Below, piece by piece: positions 34,918 through 42,057 of a DNA stretch of 64,000 nt. Source of the stretch: Calditrichota bacterium (GTDB taxonomy: Bacteria; Zhuqueibacterota; Zhuqueibacteria; Zhuqueibacterales; Geothermadaptataceae). The notes under the pieces were generated by a model. The model was given only the letters and a program-made list of their open reading frames with translations. It ran no database searches and was not told the origin of the DNA. The first letter of the stretch is position 1. Each line of letters begins with the position of its first letter. The position numbers and the translations under genes are program-made. Location of the stretch: the NCBI GenBank assembly GCA_008501765.1, contig QQUE01000003.1:1-64000 (forward strand), read 5' to 3'.

Positions 34918-34985
34918 CGCATTTGCTAATTAATTTCAAAGTACAGAATGTGATTGTAAAATAAGTGCTGGATCTAAAAGTGCAT

Positions 34986-35020
34986 GATGGGGTGAAATTG
35001 ATTTCACCCCATCTATTTTT
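34986..35020 (+). terminator. Terminator-like hairpin between cytochrome B and the parvulin
   Basis: A perfect 12-bp stem, GATGGGGTGAAA with TTTCACCCCATC, four-nt loop, followed by TATTTTT. It ends only 12 bp before the next ATG. It would end most transcripts after the cytochromes and leave the downstream genes at a lower level, a common way to set stoichiometry. Confidence 0.85.
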
Positions 35021-35032
35021 CAGGAAGGGACT

Positions 35033-36025
35033 ATGATTAAGAAAATCAACATAGGATTTAGTTTTACCCTAATTTTAATATTGCTGCCAATTTTTTGTCA
35101 GGCTGCTTTTTTTGGCGAAAATGACAAAACGGTGGCTTATGTAAATGATGCAGAGATAAAAGCATCGACGCTTGCAATGGAAATTAACAAACAGCTGCCT
35201 CTGCAGTCGTACCACTCGCGAGTCTCACCTGAAAAAATCGACAAGATTAGTTCGCAAGTTCTCGAATCGTTGATTGACGATGAATTACTTTATCAATTTG
35301 CACGGAAATTGAAGGTTGAGATTAAATCAGAAGAGGTTGACCAAAACCTGAAGGATATGCAAAAAGATTATGCTTCAGAAAAAGCATTTTGGCAGAAGAT
35401 AAAGAAGTCAAAATCGAGCAAGAAAAAACTAAAAAAACAAATAGAGCGAATTTTGGCCATTCAGAAGGTCAAACAGCACGAAATTTTCGACAAAATTTCT
35501 GTCACTAAAACCGAAGTTGAAAATTATTACAATGAAAATAGAGATAAATTTGTCAAACCGCCGCAATTCAATTTGCAGCATATTTTAATATCTGTAAATC
35601 CCGGGGCCATGAACGTGGGATGGCAGGCAGGTCTGGACAAAACATTGAACTTGCGTGCTGCAATTGACAACGGGTTAGAGTTTTCAAAAGCAGCGCTGGA
35701 TTTTTCCGCTGATTCATCCAGCTTTGAAAAAGGGGGCGATATCGGCTGGTTTCATTTAGGGCAATTATTACCTGAGTTGGAAGCGGTTATGCAAACTTTG
35801 GAATTGAATGAATTAAGCCAGCCCATTCAAACGATTTATGGCTTTCATCTGATTAAACTGCTGGGAAAAAAACCGAAAATTCAGCTCCAATTTTCAGAGA
35901 TAGATCAGGAAAAATTAGAGAAAAAACTTATCGAGAAGCACGGTGAAATAAAAACAAAGGAATTGCTAACTTCTCTTAGAAAAGAAGCACACATTCGCAT
36001 CGTAGATTATCAACATTCGAAATAG
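35033..36025 (+). CDS. Parvulin-type peptidyl-prolyl isomerase (SurA/PpiC-like)
   Basis: A 330-residue exported foldase. A signal peptide (LILILLPIFCQA) is followed by a SurA-type N-terminal helical region containing a lysine-rich stretch (KKSKSSKKKLKK) and a parvulin domain from ~180 with FNLQHILIS, GGDIGWFHLGQLLPELE and the terminal GFHLIKLL strand. Such proteins assist folding of outer-membrane and secreted proteins in the periplasm. Its place between the cytochromes and an outer-membrane barrel suggests it serves them; isomerase genes are a recurring companion of outer-surface cytochromes. Confidence 0.88.
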   Translation: MIKKINIGFSFTLILILLPIFCQAAFFGENDKTVAYVNDAEIKASTLAMEINKQLPLQSYHSRVSPEKIDKISSQVLESLIDDELLYQFARKLKVEIKSEEVDQNLKDMQKDYASEKAFWQKIKKSKSSKKKLKKQIERILAIQKVKQHEIFDKISVTKTEVENYYNENRDKFVKPPQFNLQHILISVNPGAMNVGWQAGLDKTLNLRAAIDNGLEFSKAALDFSADSSSFEKGGDIGWFHLGQLLPELEAVMQTLELNELSQPIQTIYGFHLIKLLGKKPKIQLQFSEIDQEKLEKKLIEKHGEIKTKELLTSLRKEAHIRIVDYQHSK

Positions 36026-36198
36026 TTTCCACCACGAACGTGCGCTATTTAAAGAGGATAGGTTGCCAGGAATTCTACTCATTTACAATGAATGATGCTT
36101 AACCCACCCGTAGGTATGACTGAATGGATTTGGTTTATCAACCTTCAATTAATCGAGAAGACGATACTGGCACCAGTTTCGATAATAAATTTTGAGCG

Positions 36199-36224
36199 AA
36201 GGCAGGTCTGCAACTTGCCTTTTT
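36199..36224 (+). terminator. Probable terminator after the parvulin gene
   Basis: AAGGCAGGT pairs with ACTTGCCTT (one G-U) around a 5-nt loop and is followed by TTTTT. It lies in the 245-bp gap before the barrel gene. Upstream at ~36168 a TGGCAC is found but its -12 element is poor. Confidence 0.65.
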
Positions 36225-36270
36225 CTGTGAAATATAAAGATGCTAATTTTAAAAAGGCTTAATTAAGCGA

Positions 36271-38232
36271 ATGCATTTTTTCAAATTAAAAATGTGCAAA
36301 TTAAGCTTTATTCTGTTGATTTTTCAACTCAGCGCCGAGGTGTGTGCTCAGCAAGCGACACCTTTCCGTATTGTGGGTTGGCACGGTTCGGTTTTATTGC
36401 ACTCGATGCATGAAGATCGTACGTCCGCAGTTGAAAGCGAGGAACAAAATTACAAGCAATCATTCCTATTGAGAAACCGGGGATTTATTATTAATCCGCT
36501 TTTATGGGCTTTTCAATGGGACGGCAGATTGGGTTTTATGCAGGAAAATTTTGTTGACAGCCGAATTGAACAATCCACACGTGGCCGCCTGATGGGGCAA
36601 TCTTTTTCCAGTTCTTTTTTTAAAGATACTGCGCACCCATTCCGGATATCATTGAATCACAATACGAACATAATCAAACTCGCCTATGCCGGCCGCAATG
36701 AATACGATATTCGTACGTATCTGGCCACATTTGATCTGCTCAACAAAGCCTTGGTTTCCCGGTTTTCGGCTGAATACCGGGATATTCAGGATGAGTGGAG
36801 TCGCGGTGGGTATTCCTCAAAGCGAGATCAGGTCAGGAAAAATTTTACGTATTCGGGGACGCATAATGGAGAAAAATACGACACCAGGATTCGGGCGCAT
36901 ATTTTCAACAGTGATGACCGCCTCAGTTCGGATCGAAGTTATTCGACATACACGCTGAAATACCAGACGAACCGGACTTTCGGGGACAGCTTGAAAAATA
37001 TGTGGAGCAATTCCTTTGATGCACTGCATCGCACCGGAAGCAGACTTTATACCAGCGGCCGCCTCTCCCAAAACCTGGATGCACTGTTGCTAAAAAAAGT
37101 AAAATCATCGTTTCAATATTCTCTCAATTCGTACAAAGTACTTGGCAACACCTCCGTTGAAAATTCGGCTTCCGGTAGAGTAAGATACCCGCTCACACAC
37201 GATATAGGGATCGGGGCCGGACTTGGTGGCGCACACGGAACAGCGAACACGGGTTCGTTTAATTCTTCAAATTATAGCGGAAATATTAGTTATAATAAAA
37301 ATATGCCATTGGGTGGCATGTTCCAGGCGACTTATTATCAAACGTTCGCCCATACGTCACGGGACATTAATGTAACCGAGCGTGCCGTTGTTTTTGAAGA
37401 ACATTTTTTTCTGGGCTCGGTTCCGGTCTATCTCAATGAACGACACATCATTATTTCGAGCATTGTAGTCATTGACAAAGAGACGAAAATGGTTTTTGAA
37501 GAAGGCGAAAACAAAGATTATTTTATTCGAGATTTTGGTGATCGTGTGGAAATTCACCGCAATTTATTGGGACGAATTGAAGAGAGTTCGGGAATCCTGG
37601 TGGACTACCGTTTCGAAACGCTGCCAAGTCTGAAATACAATACGACCACGCAGCTTGTTAGCACTGGAATATCCTATAAAAAGCTTAATTTATATTTTCG
37701 AAAAAGTGTCCACAACGTCGATTTATTAGCGGGTGAACTTGACGGTCGAGCCACACTGGGGAATATGAAAGTAATGGCAACCGGATTGCAATCTGGTGTG
37801 CGCGGAAAAAAGGCTGGTATTTCTCTGTCCGGGGAATATAAGACTCAGGAATCGGTCGAGTTTTCATACGATGCGACTAATTTCAGGAACACATTTTTCA
37901 TAATCCCAACAGAAGCAATCACCTGGACTGCCTCAGCCGCCTATTTGCATATGGATCACAGGCTGAAAGAATATCAAATTGATGATTTATCGATCAGCTC
38001 CGAGTTGAAGTGGCGGCCGACGATGGATTTATACATTACGAGTTATTTAACCTTAAGAAACAGGGATGAATCTGAACGAAATGAAGAAATAAATTTTGAA
38101 TACGGTTTTTCGCTTCAGCGGTTGTGGCGCATTTTTCGGTTGAAAATTGAGTTCGATAAAAGAAAATGGGAATTTGATCCACAAAGAATTAATGAAAAAC
38201 GTACGACCATCGAACTTGAGCGCGTTTTTTAA
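36271..38232 (+). CDS. Outer-membrane beta-barrel protein of the electron-transfer locus
   Basis: A 653-residue exported protein with a signal peptide ending AEVCAQQ and no heme motif. The mature chain alternates amphipathic strands and polar loops (for example RLSQNLDALLLKKVKSSFQY, SISSELKWRPTMDLYITSYL) and ends with a C-terminal Phe (TIELERVF), as BAM-assembled barrels do. A central segment (~400-460, VPVYLNERHIIISSIVVID...DYFIRD) resembles the beta-sandwich domain of large outer-membrane proteins of delta-proteobacteria. It could be the porin through which cytochromes pass electrons, but no homologue is recognised with certainty. Confidence 0.72.
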   Translation: MHFFKLKMCKLSFILLIFQLSAEVCAQQATPFRIVGWHGSVLLHSMHEDRTSAVESEEQNYKQSFLLRNRGFIINPLLWAFQWDGRLGFMQENFVDSRIEQSTRGRLMGQSFSSSFFKDTAHPFRISLNHNTNIIKLAYAGRNEYDIRTYLATFDLLNKALVSRFSAEYRDIQDEWSRGGYSSKRDQVRKNFTYSGTHNGEKYDTRIRAHIFNSDDRLSSDRSYSTYTLKYQTNRTFGDSLKNMWSNSFDALHRTGSRLYTSGRLSQNLDALLLKKVKSSFQYSLNSYKVLGNTSVENSASGRVRYPLTHDIGIGAGLGGAHGTANTGSFNSSNYSGNISYNKNMPLGGMFQATYYQTFAHTSRDINVTERAVVFEEHFFLGSVPVYLNERHIIISSIVVIDKETKMVFEEGENKDYFIRDFGDRVEIHRNLLGRIEESSGILVDYRFETLPSLKYNTTTQLVSTGISYKKLNLYFRKSVHNVDLLAGELDGRATLGNMKVMATGLQSGVRGKKAGISLSGEYKTQESVEFSYDATNFRNTFFIIPTEAITWTASAAYLHMDHRLKEYQIDDLSISSELKWRPTMDLYITSYLTLRNRDESERNEEINFEYGFSLQRLWRIFRLKIEFDKRKWEFDPQRINEKRTTIELERVF

Positions 38233-38377
38233 AGTGCTCTCCACCAACACCTTTTGCCATTTTTCAAGAGTTGATTTAGAATTATTTTTCTGTAGCATCG
38301 ATCGTGTTTTTTCGACAAATTGTTAAAAAATTTCATCCAGGACTACTTTTTGGGGCTTGCATTTGCAAGATAGGGCT

Positions 38378-38860
38378 ATGCAATTAAAAGATTATAATTT
38401 CAACACCATCATCGCTTTTGTTCTGTTTTTGTTGATATTAATTTCCTCCGCCTGCGGAACTCGGGAAACCGCACCTGTCGAGCCGGTCGCAGTTGAAGAA
38501 ATTCATGCTAAAGGATGGAGTCAGGAATCGTCATCGCAATTTCATGGCGATTCTTTTGATGCCGATAGTGTGAATATCAACGAATGCCAACTTTGCCACG
38601 GTCCTGAGTTTATTAAACCCTGCCTCCCGTGTCACACTGTGGAAGACAGGTTGCCGTCGTGCCTGGAATGCCATATTGATAAAACACCGGGGCTTGGGAA
38701 CGATCCCAAAACCCATATTGCCAATTTTTTAAAAAATGTGAACGGAGAGTGGCACTCCGGTATCGCATCTATTTGCTATGAATGCCATACAAATTCTCAA
38801 AATAATGATATAGGATTCTGTTTATATTGCCATGGAGCAAAGTGGAATGAAACACATTAA
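38378..38860 (+). CDS. Five-heme cytochrome c lipoprotein
   Basis: A 160-residue lipoprotein: signal helix FVLFLLILISSAC with the lipobox cysteine in the motif SSAC. Five CxxCH motifs (CQLCH, CLPCH, CLECH, CYECH, CLYCH) sit in the C-terminal two thirds. Start taken at the ATG 38378 (TAGGG upstream), not at the TTG 21 bases earlier. It overlaps the start of the 33-heme gene, which begins with the same lipoprotein style and a similar HGxxxxADS lead-in (FHGDSFDADS, FHGKVVAADS), so the two probably arose from one ancestor and act together. Confidence 0.85.
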   Translation: MQLKDYNFNTIIAFVLFLLILISSACGTRETAPVEPVAVEEIHAKGWSQESSSQFHGDSFDADSVNINECQLCHGPEFIKPCLPCHTVEDRLPSCLECHIDKTPGLGNDPKTHIANFLKNVNGEWHSGIASICYECHTNSQNNDIGFCLYCHGAKWNETH

Positions 38861-41786
38861 TCTCGTTTTTGTTTTTTTGATCTCTGTGTTGCTTGTTTTT
38901 TCATCCTGCAGTAAACCTCGAGTCTCTCCAACGCAACCTCAAGCCGAAGTCAATGTTCACCCTCAGGATTGGTTAACAAAATCATCCGGGGATTTTCACG
39001 GAAAAGTCGTCGCTGCTGATAGTTTTAAAATTGAAGAATGCCAAAAATGTCACGGTAAAAATTATGATGGTGGGCTTGTAGAAGTATCTTGTATCAAGTG
39101 CCATGATTATTATCCTCACCTTCCTGGGTGGTTAGGAACCACGGAAAAATCTCATAATGTGTATTTGAAAAATCTGGATTATGAAACGCACGTTTGTCAA
39201 GCATGCCACGGGGAGCAATTAAAAGGTGGTACATCTCAGGTATCCTGTAATAAATGCCACGAAGAATATCCCCATGATCCGCTCTGGCTTACGCCCGGAG
39301 AAAATTTTCACGGTGATTTTGTAAAAGAAGATGAAAGCAATCTCGAATCCTGCCGGAAATGCCATGGCAGTGATTTAACAGGTGGATCATCAGAAGTATC
39401 TTGTTTTAAATGCCATGAAAATTATCCACACCCTGAAGATTGGGCTGCCACAGGCGAAAACTCGCACGGTTTTTACCTGAAAGGCCAGGAGTATAACTTG
39501 CAGATGTGCCAAAGCTGCCATGGCGATAATTTTGAAGGTGGATCGTCAGAGGTATCTTGTTACAAATGCCACACGAATTATCCTCACACCGAAGCGTGGC
39601 TTGGTGGCGCTGAGAACTCCCACGGGCCCCAATTAAAAGAACTTGATTACGCAACAGATTCCTGCGAAAACTGCCACGGCGGCGACTTGCTTGGCGGCAC
39701 TTCGGAGATTTCCTGTACGAAATGCCACAACTCCTATCCCCACACGCAAGACTGGGTGGGCACAGGTGAAGGAAACCACGGTTTCATTTTGCGCGAACAG
39801 GAATACGATTTGGCCGCATGCAATCTCTGTCATGGCGACGATTTTGCTGGCGGCACCTCAGAAGTTTCTTGTTATAAATGTCACGCTGAGTACCCGCACG
39901 GCACCGAGTGGAAGGGTGAAGGTGAAAAATCCCACGGTGAATTCCTGCGGAATATTGATAATAATTACGATTCATGTCGTGCCTGCCATGGTTCCGATTT
40001 AGCGGGAGGCACATCGAAAGTCTCGTGTTATCAGTGCCACACAACTTTTCCTCACTGGCAGGGCTGGATTGGCCAGGGGCAAAATTCCCATAATTTCTAT
40101 TTGCGGAGCAATGGCTATGATATGGAATCCTGCAAAAATTGCCACGGAGAAAATCTTGACGGTGGATCATCCGAAGTGTCGTGTACAAAATGCCATGCTG
40201 ATTTTCCCCACCCGCAGGGCTGGGAATTAAGTTCGGGAGACAATTCACATACGACATTTTTAATCGCCAATGAATTTGACTACACTTCTTGTAAAAAGTG
40301 CCACGGGCAGGATTTTCAGGGAGGCGCAACTGGGATTTCCTGCAACAAATGCCATGAAGGATTTCCACATTTGCCAGAATGGTCTGGCACGGGCACAGAG
40401 GGGCATGGAAGCTTTTTGAAAATCAAAGATTACGATATGGATTCCTGTAGAGGCTGTCACGGCGAAGATCTCACTGGTGGGCCTTCAGGCATTTCCTGTA
40501 CAAAATGCCATACAACTTTTCCCCACCCGCAAGGTTGGGAACTGGACTCAGGCGTGAATTCGCACACAACTTTCCTGCAGGCGAATAATTTCGATTATTC
40601 TTCCTGTAAAAACTGCCACGGTGAGGATTTCACCGGCGGCAGCAGCGGAATATCCTGTAATAAATGCCACGATGGGTTCCCACATTTGGATTCCTGGGTT
40701 GCTGCTGGTCCGGATGGGCATAATACATTTCTCAAGAACAAAGATTATGACATGGAATCCTGCAAAAGTTGCCACGGCGCCGATCTGAAAGGTGGAACTT
40801 CCGGCATTTCTTGTTCTCAATGCCACGGCGATTTTCCCCATCCGGACGGCTGGGAATTAAAATCGGATCCGAACTCCCACACCTTTTTCCTTATAAACAA
40901 CGGCTTTGATTATACTTCATGCCAGAAGTGCCACGGCCAGGATTTGCTTGGTGGTACCTCATATATCTCATGCAAGCAATGCCACACAAATTTCCCGCAC
41001 CCACAGGATTGGATTGGTTCGGGGGAGGATTCTCACAATTTTTATATCAAGGCAAACAACTTTAATTTCACTGGTTGTACTGGCTGCCACGGCGTGAATT
41101 ATGATGAATTTAAGCGTGATAATTCGTGTCTCACCTGCCACACCCACGCTGATGGACCGGAGGCTTGCAATACCTGCCACGGCAATTTCAACGCGGATGC
41201 CGAAAATTTTGTAAATTTCGCGCCCCCGAAAGGACTCGACGATGAAGAATCTACGCTCGAAATTGCCGTCGGTGCACACCAGAAACACCTGGAAAATAGT
41301 TTCTCGGTGGAAGTTAATTGCCAGGGCTGTCATAACGTGCCCGCCACGATGGATGCTGCGGGCCACATTGATTCCGGCGATCGTGCCGAAGTGACAATCA
41401 CTCACGAACTCGCGAAAAAAGTTACTTTTGGTGGAATGCGTGTTCCCGATCCTGTCTATTCACAAAGCACTACTTCGTGCCAGAATAGCTATTGCCACGG
41501 AAACTGGGAAATAGCCAAATCGCAATCACAATCAAGCATGACCTGGATTTACATTGATTCGACGATGGTCGGAAATAACGCGGCAGTCAACTGGGTTGAT
41601 CCACAATCTGCAGCGTGCGGTTCGTGCCACGATCTGCCGCCAAAAGGACACTGGCCGTACAAAATCACAGAATGTTATATTTGCCACGGAAATGTAGTAG
41701 ATACAGAAGGCCAAATAATTGATAATTCGAAGCATATCAATGGTAAAACCAACGTTACCTTCGACAATGAAGTTGATATGTTTTAA
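38847..41786 (+). CDS. Giant 33-heme lipoprotein of tandem di-heme modules
   Basis: A 979-residue lipoprotein (VFSSCSKP lipobox). I count 32 CxxCH plus one CxxxxCH (CQNSYCH): thirteen di-heme modules of ~52 residues, a fourteenth degenerate one, and four further CxxCH plus the long-loop site in a tail domain resembling the Geobacter CxxxxCH...CxxCH family (CHGNW...CGSCHDLPPKGHWP). Each module is CxxCHGxxxxGG(T/S)SxxSCxKCHxxxPH. Two CxxCH and regularly placed histidines per module would stack hemes along the repeat, making a long conductive rod anchored by lipid. The ATG at 38847 has GGAG ~9 nt upstream; an ATG at 38832 lies in the same frame. Confidence 0.9.
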   Translation: MKHINLVFVFLISVLLVFSSCSKPRVSPTQPQAEVNVHPQDWLTKSSGDFHGKVVAADSFKIEECQKCHGKNYDGGLVEVSCIKCHDYYPHLPGWLGTTEKSHNVYLKNLDYETHVCQACHGEQLKGGTSQVSCNKCHEEYPHDPLWLTPGENFHGDFVKEDESNLESCRKCHGSDLTGGSSEVSCFKCHENYPHPEDWAATGENSHGFYLKGQEYNLQMCQSCHGDNFEGGSSEVSCYKCHTNYPHTEAWLGGAENSHGPQLKELDYATDSCENCHGGDLLGGTSEISCTKCHNSYPHTQDWVGTGEGNHGFILREQEYDLAACNLCHGDDFAGGTSEVSCYKCHAEYPHGTEWKGEGEKSHGEFLRNIDNNYDSCRACHGSDLAGGTSKVSCYQCHTTFPHWQGWIGQGQNSHNFYLRSNGYDMESCKNCHGENLDGGSSEVSCTKCHADFPHPQGWELSSGDNSHTTFLIANEFDYTSCKKCHGQDFQGGATGISCNKCHEGFPHLPEWSGTGTEGHGSFLKIKDYDMDSCRGCHGEDLTGGPSGISCTKCHTTFPHPQGWELDSGVNSHTTFLQANNFDYSSCKNCHGEDFTGGSSGISCNKCHDGFPHLDSWVAAGPDGHNTFLKNKDYDMESCKSCHGADLKGGTSGISCSQCHGDFPHPDGWELKSDPNSHTFFLINNGFDYTSCQKCHGQDLLGGTSYISCKQCHTNFPHPQDWIGSGEDSHNFYIKANNFNFTGCTGCHGVNYDEFKRDNSCLTCHTHADGPEACNTCHGNFNADAENFVNFAPPKGLDDEESTLEIAVGAHQKHLENSFSVEVNCQGCHNVPATMDAAGHIDSGDRAEVTITHELAKKVTFGGMRVPDPVYSQSTTSCQNSYCHGNWEIAKSQSQSSMTWIYIDSTMVGNNAAVNWVDPQSAACGSCHDLPPKGHWPYKITECYICHGNVVDTEGQIIDNSKHINGKTNVTFDNEVDMF
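39042..41104. repeat. Internal tandem array of ~156-bp di-heme modules
   Basis: Fourteen protein-level units of 51-55 residues, recognisable by CHG, GG and PH spacing. DNA identity between units has mostly drifted, but the pattern of CysHis codons is periodic. Pairs of modules alternate in the last third (units 8/10/12 have HPQGWEL-type ends, 9/11 have HLPEW/HLDSW ends), suggesting that a two-module block was also duplicated. Confidence 0.8.
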
Positions 41787-41821
41787 TCCACAAAAATCGG
41801 TGCCGATGTAGATAGTTTGAA

Positions 41822-41871
41822 ACGCCTTTTAGTTTGCTCAATCGACAAACTGAAAGGCGTTCGTATTTTTG
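41822..41871 (+). terminator. Rho-independent terminator ending the electron-transfer cluster
   Basis: AACGCCTTTTAGTTTG (41822-41837) pairs with CAAACTGAAAGGCGTT (41847-41862), 15 of 16 pairs, 9-nt loop, followed by TATTTTT. It lies 36 bp after the 33-heme gene and separates it from the rhamnosidase. Confidence 0.9.
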
Positions 41872-42057
41872 CCCGGCCACGAATCAGTTCGAGATTAGCG
41901 ATTATGAATCATCTTCGAAAATACTCCCCATGATTGGCAAGTTTCTTTGTGGAAAAAACCGAACAAATAATTCCTCTAAATTTACATTTTCAGCATAAGC
42001 TGTTGTTCCTCATTTAAATGCGTTGTAAATTTATATTGACAAATCATTCAACTCACA

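Noticed and set aside
36165-36185. TGGCACCAGTTTCGA as a sigma-54 promoter for the barrel gene
   Set aside because: The -24 element is perfect but the -12 GC is missing (GA), so it is unlikely to function.
39042-41104. A CRISPR-like array in the regular ~156-bp units
   Set aside because: The periodicity comes from protein modules with CxxCH codons; units are open, diverged coding sequence with no short conserved repeat and unique spacer pattern.
41935-41955. TTGGCAAGTTTCTTTG before the rhamnosidase as a sigma-54 promoter
   Set aside because: The -12 position has TG instead of GC; no activator site nearby.
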